A stretch of 64,000 nt of DNA from Mangrovihabitans endophyticus (GCF_014646155.1 NZ_BMMX01000030.1:1-64000); one strand, 5' to 3'. Positions 24,661 to 34,313 are shown, counted from the stretch's first letter. The notes: generated by a model not told the origin, from the letters alone. A program made the numbers and translations.

Positions 24661-27600
24661 TCATCGCGCGGGCTTGAACCCCCGGTAGATCAAGTCCAGG
24701 GCAGCCTTGTTCGCGTCCCAGTCGTCCGCCGAGGTCGACCACGAGATCCCGTACGCCTGATCCGGCGCCGTGATGAAGCCTCGCTTGACGACGTGCAGGC
24801 GGTTCCCGCGGTCGCTGGTGCGCAGGAACTCCCAGTCCGCGGCCTTGTCCCAGTACGCCACTCCGCGTATCCCAAGCAGGCGATAGTCGCGATAACCGCC
24901 GCTGCGCTGGGCTTCCTGCTTCGTCCAGTCCTGCACCGGGTCCGGCTTGGGGTCCCGGGTCTGATCCACGATGAGCAGGCGCCCCTTGCCGGAATTGTCG
25001 GTGAACCAGACCTCGGAACCGCGGTGCGAGACGCGCCAACCGCGGGGCACCGGCACCGAGAAGCCGGTGCCGTCCTTGTAGAAGTACCAGCCGTCCGGCA
25101 ACTCGACCCCGCCGCCACCGCCCGAGGGCTCCGCGGGGACGCTCGTGGGCTGGCTGGTCGTGGGCTGGTCGGTAGCGGGCTGAGCGGCGGCGGACTGGGC
25201 GGCCGTGCTCGCCGGGCCGGTCGCGGTCGTTTCGGCGGGCTCCGCCGCCTCGTTCGCGGTGGAATCCGTCACCGCGCCGGACTGTTGCGCCGCACCCGAC
25301 GAGACGGGTGCCGCAGCGCCCGGCGTGCGGTCGTCGGCGGCGAACGCCAGCGGCACGACCAATCCCAGGGTCAGGATGACCGCGAGCACGATGAGCAGCC
25401 CGATGATCGCCTGGCGGCGGGTCAGCGTGGTGCCGAAGACCGTCACACCGCGCGGCTCGCGCCGCTCGGGGAACCGCATCGGCTGCCACGCGGGACGGCG
25501 GGACGGCGGGACGTGGCTCATGGCGGGCGGCACGGTGCCGGAGGCGCCCGCGTCCACCGCCGCTGCCATCGGCGGCCGCATCGGCCGACGCGTCGCGTCC
25601 GGCCCGGTCGGCAGCGCGGCAGCCGCGGCCTTGGCCCCGGCGACCTTCGCCGCGGTGATCGCGGCCGGTTGGCCGGCACTCCCCTGAGTGGCGCCCTCGG
25701 CCGTAGCCCTGGTGATGCTGTTCTTGCCGATGCCGCCGGCCGGGTCGACGTCCTCGGGAGTGCCCGCCTCCTCGGGAGTGCCCGCTGGGGCTTCGGCGCC
25801 TGGGGTGTCGTCGGCCTCGGCGGCGTCCGCCGCGGCGGCGTCCGCTTCAGCGGCGTTTGTCGCGGTTGCCTCAGTCGGGGTTGCCTCAGCCTCGGTGGCG
25901 TTGGCCTCAGCCTCGGTGGCGTTGGCCTCGACAATAGGGCCGCCATGGCCCGTGCGATCCGACCCGGAACGCTCCTTCTTCGCCCCGCCCATCTCGGCGT
26001 CGCGCACCTCGGGGCCGACCGCAGTGGAGTCTGCCGCAGTCGGGTCGGGCGCAGTCGAGTCGCCCTTCGACGGCCCTGTCCCCGCGTCCGTGGCGCCCGT
26101 CTCCGTGGCGCCCGTCTCCTTGGCGCCCGTCTCCTTGGCGCCCGTCTCCTTGGCGCCCGTCTCCGTGGCACCCGTGGTCGGGGCGCTGCTGCGTGAACGG
26201 CTCTTCTTCCGGGCCGCCTTGCTGCGTCCAGTACCCGCACGGGCACCAACGGTCGGCTTGTTCGGCGGGGTCGTCTTCGCCGATGCGGCGACGGCATCGT
26301 GCGCGTCGTCCTCGACATCCCGGGCCTCAGCCGTACCGGGACCGTCGCTCTCCGGCTCCGAGCCCCTCCCGGAGGAAGACCCGGCCGCGTCGTCCGCCTC
26401 CCGAGCCGACTCCCCGCTCGGCTCATCCGCATCGATCTCGCCGACATCGGAGCCGGCACCGCCCGCCACGCCGGCCTTCTCCGACCCCGCAACGCCCGCC
26501 TTGTCCGAGGTCTGCGCTTCGGCCGTACCGTCCTGGGCATCGGCCGCGCCCGGCTTGATCGCCGCAGTCCCCCGTGCCACCTGCCCGGCCGCTCCGGGCT
26601 GTTGGTCGGCCGCCGCCCGGCGTGCCCGGCGAGCGGCGGCAAGGTCGGCGGCCGAGAGCGCGCCGAATGCCGCGGACGCCTTCCCCTGAGCCGTGCCCTG
26701 CGCCGGTGACCGGTCGGCGGACGGCGCTTCCGGCGTCGGCGCCGACGTCGGCGCCGACATCCGAGTCTCGGCCGAGCGCCCCCGCACGGTGTCGCTCTTC
26801 GCCGTGTCGCTCTTCGCGGCAGGCTCCCGGCCCTCCCGGACCGGCGTGCCGTCCACCCGCGTGGAGTCCAGCGCGCGCGCCTCGACTTTGGGCGCCTCCG
26901 TTTTGGGCGCCTCCGTGGACGTCCCGTCCTGCGGGGCATCGGCCGGACGACCCACCGCCGCCTTGCCGGGGACATAGACCGGCGGGCGCGCCGCTCCCCG
27001 CGCCGTCGGGCGACGCGGGGTGGCCGGCGGGCGCGGCCCCGGCACCACCGGGCCCGAGCCTGGCACCACGGGCGGCGTCGCCGGCGTCGACGCGCGATCC
27101 CGACCCGCGCCCGGCCGGCGCATGGTCGAACTCATCGGGAAGCTCAGCTTCGACCGGCGGCCGGTGGCGCGCAGCAGCAGGCGCTCCGCCTCCTCGGCGT
27201 TGATGCGATGCGACGGGTCCTTTCGCAGGAGGCCGTTGAGCACCGGTTTGAGCGGCCCGGCGTGCCGCGCGGGCGGGGGATTCTCGGTAGCCAGCGCGGC
27301 CAGCGTGGCGATCGCCGACGGACGGGCGAACGGCGAGGCGCCCTCGACCGCGGCGTACAGCGTGGCTCCTAACGACCAGAGGTCGGCGGCCGGCCCGGCC
27401 GTGCCGTCGCGGGCCCGCTCCGGGGCGATGTACGCCGGGGACCCGAGCACCAGGCCGGTGCGCGTGACGTTGGGATCGCCCGGCACCGTGGCGAGCCCGA
27501 AGTCGGTGAGCACCACCCGGCCGTCGGCGCCGATCAGCACGTTGCCCGGTTTGACGTCGCGATGCACCACGCCGGCCCGGTGCGCGGCGCGCAGGGCGTT

Positions 27601-27975
27601 CAGCACACCGAGTCCGATTTCCGCCGTACGTACGGGCGGAAAGGTGCCGTCCGATGCCAGGGTGTCCTGCAACGACCGGGACGGCACGTACTCCATGACG
27701 ATCCATGGGTCGGCGTCCGTACGCAGCACGTCGAACACACGTACCACGTTGATGTTGTTGAGCCGGGCGATGGCGCGCGCTTCCCGCAGCGAACGCTCGC
27801 GCATCTCGCGGCGCTCGTCCGGGGTGAGGCCCGGAGGGGGCACCAGTTCTTTGATCGCCACGTCGCGGTGCAGCACGACATCGGTGGCGCGCCACACGCG
27901 ACCCATCCCGCCCTGACCGAGCGGCGCGACAAGCCGGTAGCGGTCAGCGACCACGAGCGGGGGGGAAGTAGACAT
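24661..27975 (-). CDS. membrane Ser/Thr protein kinase with very long disordered linker
   Basis: Protein of 1104 residues. The cytoplasmic Hanks-type kinase (about residues 10-275) has all key parts: GQGGMGRVW loop, lysine in VAIKEL, HRDVKPGNVL catalytic loop, DFGLAT and the APE-equivalent PAYIAPERA. A linker of almost 600 residues is rich in Ala, Glu, Thr and Pro, with TGAKE pentapeptide repeats. One transmembrane helix (IIGLLIVLAVILTLGLVVPL) lies near residues 855-878. The extracellular part ends in a folded domain of about 145 residues (GFSVPVPRGWRVSHRG to IYRGFKPAR) which resembles that of the second kinase at 47445. The kinase is non-PASTA, so its ligand is not muropeptide by analogy. 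ATG 27975 follows TATTTT by seven bases. Confidence 0.93.
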   Translation of the reverse strand: MSTSPPLVVADRYRLVAPLGQGGMGRVWRATDVVLHRDVAIKELVPPPGLTPDERREMRERSLREARAIARLNNINVVRVFDVLRTDADPWIVMEYVPSRSLQDTLASDGTFPPVRTAEIGLGVLNALRAAHRAGVVHRDVKPGNVLIGADGRVVLTDFGLATVPGDPNVTRTGLVLGSPAYIAPERARDGTAGPAADLWSLGATLYAAVEGASPFARPSAIATLAALATENPPPARHAGPLKPVLNGLLRKDPSHRINAEEAERLLLRATGRRSKLSFPMSSTMRRPGAGRDRASTPATPPVVPGSGPVVPGPRPPATPRRPTARGAARPPVYVPGKAAVGRPADAPQDGTSTEAPKTEAPKVEARALDSTRVDGTPVREGREPAAKSDTAKSDTVRGRSAETRMSAPTSAPTPEAPSADRSPAQGTAQGKASAAFGALSAADLAAARRARRAAADQQPGAAGQVARGTAAIKPGAADAQDGTAEAQTSDKAGVAGSEKAGVAGGAGSDVGEIDADEPSGESAREADDAAGSSSGRGSEPESDGPGTAEARDVEDDAHDAVAASAKTTPPNKPTVGARAGTGRSKAARKKSRSRSSAPTTGATETGAKETGAKETGAKETGATETGATDAGTGPSKGDSTAPDPTAADSTAVGPEVRDAEMGGAKKERSGSDRTGHGGPIVEANATEAEANATEAEATPTEATATNAAEADAAAADAAEADDTPGAEAPAGTPEEAGTPEDVDPAGGIGKNSITRATAEGATQGSAGQPAAITAAKVAGAKAAAAALPTGPDATRRPMRPPMAAAVDAGASGTVPPAMSHVPPSRRPAWQPMRFPERREPRGVTVFGTTLTRRQAIIGLLIVLAVILTLGLVVPLAFAADDRTPGAAAPVSSGAAQQSGAVTDSTANEAAEPAETTATGPASTAAQSAAAQPATDQPTTSQPTSVPAEPSGGGGGVELPDGWYFYKDGTGFSVPVPRGWRVSHRGSEVWFTDNSGKGRLLIVDQTRDPKPDPVQDWTKQEAQRSGGYRDYRLLGIRGVAYWDKAADWEFLRTSDRGNRLHVVKRGFITAPDQAYGISWSTSADDWDANKAALDLIYRGFKPAR
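26086..26175 (-). repeat. 15-bp tandem repeat in the kinase linker
   Basis: About six copies of a unit close to CTCCTTGGCGCCCGT (+ strand), at 26101, 26116, 26131, 26146, 26161 and a degenerate copy at 26086. In the kinase frame they encode TGAKE/TGATE pentapeptides. Confidence 0.9.
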
Positions 27976-27982
27976 CACGCAG

Positions 27983-27988
27983 AAAATA
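27983..27988 (-). promoter_or_regulatory. -10 element for the 1104-residue kinase
   Basis: TATTTT (minus strand), seven bases before ATG 27975. Confidence 0.6.
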
Positions 27989-28064
27989 CCCGGTCAGGTC
28001 GAGGCACAGCGAATTGATCAGCCGTGTGTGGGATGCGTGTCACCGGGCCGCAAAGCCCGCGTCG

Positions 28065-28070
28065 TACGCT
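28065..28070 (+). promoter_or_regulatory. -10 element for accE
   Basis: TACGCT, six bases before ATG 28077. It gives the epsilon subunit its own promoter, as needed away from the beta gene. Confidence 0.6.
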
Positions 28071-28076
28071 TCGTCG

Positions 28077-28280
28077 ATGGACAAGGATCCGCTGGTCAGA
28101 GTCGTACGCGGAAACCCGTCGCCGGACGAGGTCGCCGCCCTGGTGATCGCCCTGGTCACGAGATCAGCACCAGCCGATACCCGGCCGCCGCAGCCGACAG
28201 CATCAACCTGGGTACGCTCCGCACGCCCCGCCGCACGCCGGCCGTCCTGGCGTGCCTCAGGCTTGCCCGTGCCGCGTTGA
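28077..28280 (+). CDS. accE: acyl-CoA carboxylase epsilon subunit
   Basis: Protein of 67 residues. The family pattern is present: LVRVVRGNPSPDEVAALVIA at the N-terminus and a C-terminal end with WRASGLP preceded by aromatic and Arg-rich spacing. Epsilon subunits bridge the alpha and beta subunits of actinobacterial acyl-CoA carboxylases. In related genomes it directly follows the beta gene; here the M50B gene, a membrane protein and the large kinase separate them, all on the opposite strand or unrelated. Confidence 0.85.
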   Translation: MDKDPLVRVVRGNPSPDEVAALVIALVTRSAPADTRPPQPTASTWVRSARPAARRPSWRASGLPVPR

Positions 28281-28464
28281 TATCGCTACGGCGACGACCG
28301 TCCACAGCGCCGCGTTCAGGGTCGAAATGACCTTCCGTCAATGAGTACGCTCTCATTGACTTAGATGAGCTTCGGTGTTTCCCAGCTCGCGTCCGCCCGA
28401 GCATCCGCCCGAGGGAGGCGGGTCCGAGGGAGGCGGAGCGTCTGTCGGGGGAGGATGGTGCGAG

Positions 28465-28941
28465 ATGATCCCGGAGGAGGACCTCGGACCGGTCTGGCTG
28501 CGTGATTACGGGTTCACTGATTTCGGCGACATCGCCGCCGACATCGACGCCATGGAGAAGTTCGGCAGCGAGCTCCGCGCCGAGGTCGCCGAGAACTACG
28601 CGCCGCACATGCGTGAGGTCTCCCAGGCCATGATGACCCGGCTGCCCGAGGTCGCCGGCCACTTCCAAGAGCTCAGTGCGTTCCGGAGCACACATGAGGC
28701 CGTCCAGGACGCCACGCACGCGAACGTCTACGACCACGCCAACGGCACCACCTACCTGGCGACCGCCGCTCAGGAAATAGGCGCGGAATACCGCAACTCA
28801 GACGCCTTCTCCCGCGCCCGCGTCTCCGACGTCGAGCGGGCATTCGAGCGAGCCGCTGCCCCCGAGATGGGTTCGTCCGGATCGGATGCCGGCGAGACCT
28901 CCACGACCACCACGAACGACGACGTTGCGGGAGATGCGTGA
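28465..28941 (+). CDS. helical type VII secretion substrate-like protein
   Basis: Protein of 158 residues, predicted mostly helical, with no signal peptide. A helix-rich body covers about residues 20-135. YRNSD at residues 109-113 fits the general YxxxD/E signal of type VII (ESX) substrates, placed after helix IGAE as expected. The C-terminal 30 residues are Ser/Thr/Asp-rich and disordered. It lacks a central WxG, so it resembles the EspC or PE-like partner class rather than a classic WXG100 protein. GGGGGAGG at 28447-28454 supports ATG 28465. The stop overlaps the next gene by one base, so the two are likely cotranslated as a pair. Assignment is by pattern and context only. Confidence 0.6.
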   Translation: MIPEEDLGPVWLRDYGFTDFGDIAADIDAMEKFGSELRAEVAENYAPHMREVSQAMMTRLPEVAGHFQELSAFRSTHEAVQDATHANVYDHANGTTYLATAAQEIGAEYRNSDAFSRARVSDVERAFERAAAPEMGSSGSDAGETSTTTTNDDVAGDA

Positions 28942-30449
28942 TGCTGGACGCAGGTGGCGGGGGCGGCGGAGGCGGCACCAACTGGTCGGCAATGGACGTG
29001 CCGCAGATGTGGCAGACCCTCGCCAATCAACAGGTCCTGTCGTACGACCCGGCGATCGGCATGTGGAAGAAGACGGCAGACTTGACGATCCGCCACATCA
29101 ACCAGGTGAAGAACTATCGCGAGAACCTGGCCACCGCGTGGCCGCCCGAGAAGAGCCCGGCGGCGGCGGCCTACGTCGAACGCCTGGACAGCCTGATCGA
29201 CAACCTCCAGGACACGTACGACGCAGCGGTCGCCAACTACGACACCCTCAAGACGGCGATGACGGCGATCGCGGCGTCCCGGGCAGACTTGAAGTCCCTC
29301 CACGACGAATACACGCAGAACGCGTCAAAGCTGGAGGCATTCGACGCGGAGCAGGCAACGAAGCCGCCGCAGTCCCCCAAAACGCCAACCCCGAAGCCGC
29401 CAGTGGCAGACGGTCGGCAGGAGCAGTTGAACCTCCAAGCACGCAGCATCATGTACGGCTTGAGCAGCGAGCTAATCCAGGCACGGGCACAGCTAGTGCG
29501 CCCGAAGCCGGTAGACAAAGGACTAATAGCAGGCGAGACAGAAGAGAAGTCCAGAGAGCTCCAATACCTGCCACCACCTTTGCAGAGCTCCTCAGTTTCA
29601 GCCGCGAGCACCGGGGTCACGCACACAAATAGCAGCTCCCCGAATTCGCTAGCATCGAGCACACCGGCGGCCATCACTAGCGATCCAAGTTCGCCGGTTG
29701 CGGGTGTCCGACAACCGGGTCTAGTTCTTGGCGGAGCTCAGCCGATAGCGTCGGCGGGACCGGCACCGGTTACTATGCCAAGCCCTCCGACACAGCCGTC
29801 GTCAGGGCTAATAAGCCCGGGAACTGTCCTTCCCCCAAGCACAGGGAGGCCGCTCCCACCAGTTGGGAGGCTGGGAGCAGGCCCTGTCCAAGCAGTTCCG
29901 CCTCTAGGCGAAACTGAGGGTCGGCCCACTACGAGACCAAGCCAGGCCAACGGACTGCGCGCAACGCCACTCAGCCCAGAGCGCGGTCTTCGAGCTATGC
30001 CGCCCGGCGGAGTGATCGGAAGTGTCCCAAATTCTGGTTTGCGGCAGCCATCAAGCCAATTGCGGCAACCCCAAAGGGTCAATCCCATCGGGGGCGTCAT
30101 AAGCCCCAACGCAGCGGGACGAGGGACGACCGGAATGCCTACAGGTCGAACTGCATCAGCAGGCGGCTCATTGACCCCTTCGGGAAACCTCACACCTGCC
30201 CAGCATGGCGGGAAAAGCGCCGAGTCTACGCATCTCTCAGGACGAACTTTCAACCCAAGCGGCAAATCACCGACTGTCAGGGAACAAGTTATCGGGGCGG
30301 GCCAGCGGAGCACGGGTCAAGAAGATGAGGAAGACTTTGGGCAGTGGGACCCCAGCAATCCTTGGGAAACAGCGCAGGGCGTCTCGCCGGTGCTGCATCC
30401 TGAAACTGAGCCGCGAATCGACCCCGGTCCAGCAATCGGACTCAAATAG
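28941..30449 (+). CDS. WXG/PPE-like helical protein with Pro-rich tail, putative type VII substrate
   Basis: Protein of 502 residues. After a Gly run (MLDAGGGGGGGG), residues about 15-145 form a helical hairpin containing NYRENLATAWPPEKSPAAAA; the W-P-P turn between helices stands where WXG proteins have W-x-G. From about residue 145 the protein becomes Pro/Ser/Gly-rich and unstructured, as in PPE or LXG-like actinomycete proteins. No signal peptide is seen. The start ATG has GGGAG seven bases upstream. Base composition drops within the gene: 29521-29580 is 32/60 GC by count. The last 125 bases overlap the longest form of the mycosin-like gene in another frame. Confidence 0.6.
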   Translation: MLDAGGGGGGGGTNWSAMDVPQMWQTLANQQVLSYDPAIGMWKKTADLTIRHINQVKNYRENLATAWPPEKSPAAAAYVERLDSLIDNLQDTYDAAVANYDTLKTAMTAIAASRADLKSLHDEYTQNASKLEAFDAEQATKPPQSPKTPTPKPPVADGRQEQLNLQARSIMYGLSSELIQARAQLVRPKPVDKGLIAGETEEKSRELQYLPPPLQSSSVSAASTGVTHTNSSSPNSLASSTPAAITSDPSSPVAGVRQPGLVLGGAQPIASAGPAPVTMPSPPTQPSSGLISPGTVLPPSTGRPLPPVGRLGAGPVQAVPPLGETEGRPTTRPSQANGLRATPLSPERGLRAMPPGGVIGSVPNSGLRQPSSQLRQPQRVNPIGGVISPNAAGRGTTGMPTGRTASAGGSLTPSGNLTPAQHGGKSAESTHLSGRTFNPSGKSPTVREQVIGAGQRSTGQEDEEDFGQWDPSNPWETAQGVSPVLHPETEPRIDPGPAIGLK

Positions 30450-31596
30450 TCTGCTTCGATGGATTCGACGGACCACCACCGCGGCAGCCACATCGACCAT
30501 TATGGCCGCCGCAATGACAAGTCCCGCCACTGCGGATGCCACCAGGGACGAGCAGTGGCATCTCAAATATCTTAACATCAAGGTTGCACACAGCGTCACC
30601 AAAGGCTCGGGCATCACCGTTGGAGTAGTCGACACCGGCGTCTCACCACACCCAGACCTCGACCAAAATCTCCTAGACGGGAAGGACGTGATATCAGACA
30701 GCACAGGAAATGGCAAGGTAGATGAAATCGGTCACGGCACCGCAATGGCAGGAATAATTGCCGCCCACGGACACGGGAAATCGTCGGGAGTAATCGGAAT
30801 TGCACCGGAGACTAGAATTCTTCCCGTAAAGGAGGAGAAGCCAGGCTTCGCTAACGCCGGACTCAACATCGCTCCTGGAATCGAATATGCGGCGTCAAAA
30901 GACGTCGACATAATCAATGTATCACTGTCCAGTGCCCCAAGTTTGGCGCTACAAAGAGCTGTGATGGATGCACAGAAGCGAGACATTCTAATAGTCGCCG
31001 CAGCAGGAAATCGACCCAACGATTTTGCCATTGGCTACCCCGCAGCCATGCCGGGCGTACTTGCCGTTGGCGCTACCGACAGGGAAGGCAAGCATCTGCC
31101 TTTCTCAGTGGAGGACAACAAGGTTGGACTCTGCGCTCCGGGAATCGATATCGAGACCACATATTTAAATCGTGGATACGCGACATCTCGCGGCACATCT
31201 GATGCGACTGCGATTGTGTCTGGGGCCGCTGCGCTCGTACGTGCGAAGTTTCCCGACCTCTCCGCGCAGGAAGTGATTCACCGGCTGACCGCCACGGCTA
31301 CCGATGTCGGCCCGCCGGGGCGCGATGAGGAGTGCGGCTACGGGATCGTCAACATCGTGAAGGCGCTTACTGCAGATGTGCCGCCTCTTGATGGTGCGGG
31401 CGCGTCGGAGCCTTCGTCCTCGCCGCCCGCTGAATCGAGTCCACCGGCTCCGCCTCAGTCCGCCCCTGAAGGTGAGGCTCAGACAAGTTCGGTGAATGTT
31501 CCCGCGGTGGTCGGCGGCATTGTTGGCGTTCTTCTCCTCGGTGGATTGATCTTCTCACTCGTTGTGCAACGACGTCGGCGGCGGACGGACCGGTGA
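30325..31596 (+). CDS. mycosin-like membrane-anchored subtilase (S8)
   Basis: Serine protease with complete catalytic triad: Asp103 (VGVVDTGVSPHPDL), His137 (EIGHGTAMAGIIA) and Ser292 (SRGTSDATAIVSG), numbered from ATG 30325. The oxyanion Asn is in AAAGNRP. A Pro/Ser-rich spacer, one C-terminal helix (VPAVVGGIVGVLLLGGLIF) and the basic end VQRRRRRTDR match MycP proteases of type VII systems. A signal peptide (WIRRTTTAAATSTIMAAA, cleavage after ATA) begins at about 30460. The true start is uncertain: ATG 30325 gives a long pre-region, while a rare CTG at 30451, just past the previous stop, would give an ideal signal peptide. GC is about 50 % (29/60 in 30901-30960), and a TTA codon lies at 31165. 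Confidence 0.8.
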   Translation: MRKTLGSGTPAILGKQRRASRRCCILKLSRESTPVQQSDSNSLLRWIRRTTTAAATSTIMAAAMTSPATADATRDEQWHLKYLNIKVAHSVTKGSGITVGVVDTGVSPHPDLDQNLLDGKDVISDSTGNGKVDEIGHGTAMAGIIAAHGHGKSSGVIGIAPETRILPVKEEKPGFANAGLNIAPGIEYAASKDVDIINVSLSSAPSLALQRAVMDAQKRDILIVAAAGNRPNDFAIGYPAAMPGVLAVGATDREGKHLPFSVEDNKVGLCAPGIDIETTYLNRGYATSRGTSDATAIVSGAAALVRAKFPDLSAQEVIHRLTATATDVGPPGRDEECGYGIVNIVKALTADVPPLDGAGASEPSSSPPAESSPPAPPQSAPEGEAQTSSVNVPAVVGGIVGVLLLGGLIFSLVVQRRRRRTDR

Positions 31597-31876
31597 GCGA
31601 GCTTGAGGCGATATGCGCGCGGGGGCCGGCCGGGCGTCTCCAGCCGTATCCCACGTACGTCTCGGCGGGCCGAGCGGTAGCTGGTTGACGTCAAAGCGCC
31701 GCCGGGAACAGCCGCCAGATGCCGCCGGACCACACGAAACAGCCACCAGGCTACGGCCCGACCACGCAAACCAGCCGCCGACCGGTGGCGGGAGACCCGC
31801 GCGTCACGATGGTGGCTGCGTCCACTCGTACAGTGCAACAACGGCGGTTGGCGGCGGCAGCGGATGCTGCGGCTTG
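31597..31876. other. gap between mycosin-like gene and maf
   Basis: Almost 300 bases with GC back at normal level. No ORF with family resemblance, and no strong hairpin or repeat. It probably holds the end of the inserted cassette and the maf promoter. Confidence 0.35.
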
Positions 31877-31882
31877 TACCGT
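31877..31882 (+). promoter_or_regulatory. -10 element for maf
   Basis: TACCGT, eight bases before GTG 31891. Confidence 0.5.
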
Positions 31883-31890
31883 GATCCATT

Positions 31891-32508
31891 GTGCAGAACG
31901 ACATTCTCTACCGCCTGGTTCTCGCCTCTGCCAGCCCGGCCCGTCGAGCCCTCCTGAAGTCTGCGGGCATCGACGCCGAAACGCTGGTCAGTGGCGTGGA
32001 CGAGTCGGTGGTGGACGCCGACGACGCGTACACGCTCAGTTTGGCTCTGGCGAGGATGAAGGCGCGTACGGTCGCTGCCCGGCTGGAAGCGGACCCGGCC
32101 GTCCTGGTCCTGGGCTGCGACTCGGTGCTCGCCTTCGAAGGTCAGATCCTGGGCAAGCCGAAGAATGCGGCCGAGGCGGCGGAGCGGTGGCGGGCGATGC
32201 GCGGGCGTTCCGGGGTGCTGCACACCGGGCACCATCTGACCGAACTGGTGTCCGGTCGGCAGGCCGAGGAGGTGGGTACCACCGTCGTGCACTTCGCGGA
32301 CATCTCGGACGAGGAGATTGACGCGTACGTGCGGACGAAGGAGCCGTTGAACGTTGCGGGCGCGTTCACGATCGACGGTCGTGGCGCGGCGTTCGTGGAA
32401 CGCGTCGAGGGTGACCCGAGCAACGTGATCGGCCTGTCGCTGCCGCTGCTGAGGCAACTGCTGGCGGAGTTCGGCGTGCGGATCACGGAGTTGTGGCGAC
32501 GCCGCTGA
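31891..32508 (+). CDS. maf: Maf nucleoside triphosphate pyrophosphatase
   Basis: Protein of 205 residues. Maf proteins hydrolyse modified or canonical nucleoside triphosphates to monophosphates, for house-cleaning or septum control. Signatures: LVLASASPARRALLKSAGI at the N-terminus, a VLGCDSVLAFEGQILGKP block with the catalytic Asp, and the segment EPLNVAGAFTIDGRGA. Canonical Maf has SPRR; here SPARR is a common actinobacterial variant. It usually follows accE directly in related genomes, but here it is 3.6 kb away because of the type VII-like cassette. Confidence 0.92.
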   Translation: MQNDILYRLVLASASPARRALLKSAGIDAETLVSGVDESVVDADDAYTLSLALARMKARTVAARLEADPAVLVLGCDSVLAFEGQILGKPKNAAEAAERWRAMRGRSGVLHTGHHLTELVSGRQAEEVGTTVVHFADISDEEIDAYVRTKEPLNVAGAFTIDGRGAAFVERVEGDPSNVIGLSLPLLRQLLAEFGVRITELWRRR

Positions 32509-32588
32509 CATCCCGCCGCCACGAGACCGGCCGCTGACATCCCGCCGCCGCTGAACCCGCCGCCGACACCCGCCACCGGCATCGCGTC

Positions 32589-33344
32589 TCACCGCACGCT
32601 GCGCGCGAACTCCCGCGCTGCCCAGACCACCGCCAGTATCGCCAGCACCGCCATGATGACCAGGCCCTGCCACACGTCCGGGGAACCCAGGTCGCCGCGG
32701 AACAGCGCCCGCGTCCCGTCCACCGCCCAGGAGAACGGGTTCCAGTTGGCCACGCCCTGCAGCCATCCCGGCGCCAGACTCATCGGCAGCAGGATGCCGG
32801 ACAGCAGCAGCACCGGTTGGGCGACCGTGTTCATCAGCGGCGCGAGGGCGTCCTCGCTCTTGACAATCAACGCCACGCCGTAGGACAACGCCGAGGTCAT
32901 CAGCGAGATCAGCGCGAGCATCAGGTAGGCGAGGAGCACGTACCCGATGAAGACGCGCAGGTCGAAGAGCAGCGCGAGCAGCGTGATGATGACGGCCTGC
33001 ATGAGCAGGGACACCACGTCGCGCAGGGAACGCCCGAGCAGCAGCGCGAGCCGGCTGACCGGGGTGACGCGGGAACGTTCGATGATCCCGGCGCGCAGCT
33101 CGGCGATCATGCCGAAGCCCTGGAACAGGCCGCCGAAGATGGCCAGCAACACCAGCAGGCCGGGCACGAAGATGCGGTACGCCTCGGCGTCGCTGGACAC
33201 GTTGAGGCTGCGCTTGAGCAGCGGGGCGAACAGCAACAGATACATCACCGGCTGGAAGACGCCGACGAAGACCCACACCGGGTTGCGCAGCAGCAGCCGC
33301 ATCTGACGGTCGAAGATCAGCGAGGTGTCGCGGAGGATCTTCAC
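32589..33344 (-). CDS. ABC-2 type transporter permease (DrrB-like)
   Basis: Membrane subunit of 251 residues with six predicted helices. Features of the DrrB/ABC-2 class are an N-terminal amphipathic segment, RNPVWVFVGVFQPVMYLLLF, and the signature GIIERSRVTPVSRLALLLGR followed by AQPVLLLSGILLPMSLAP. It works with the ATPase encoded five bases upstream. Substrate unknown; drug or lipid export is typical. GTG 33344 lies six bases from the preceding stop, so translation is probably coupled. Confidence 0.92.
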   Translation of the reverse strand: MKILRDTSLIFDRQMRLLLRNPVWVFVGVFQPVMYLLLFAPLLKRSLNVSSDAEAYRIFVPGLLVLLAIFGGLFQGFGMIAELRAGIIERSRVTPVSRLALLLGRSLRDVVSLLMQAVIITLLALLFDLRVFIGYVLLAYLMLALISLMTSALSYGVALIVKSEDALAPLMNTVAQPVLLLSGILLPMSLAPGWLQGVANWNPFSWAVDGTRALFRGDLGSPDVWQGLVIMAVLAILAVVWAAREFARSVR

Positions 33345-33349
33345 TTCGA

Positions 33350-34306
<957 letters not shown>

Positions 34307-34313
34307 GCGAGAC

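Noticed and set aside
26086..26175. CRISPR-like array in the kinase linker (and likewise at 36951-37023)
   Set aside because: Repeat units are contiguous without spacers and stay in frame with coding sequence, so they are coding minisatellites.
28281..28464. Extra coding exon before the type VII-like substrate gene
   Set aside because: The in-frame upstream part is Pro/Gly/Ser filler without a ribosome site, whereas ATG 28465 has one.
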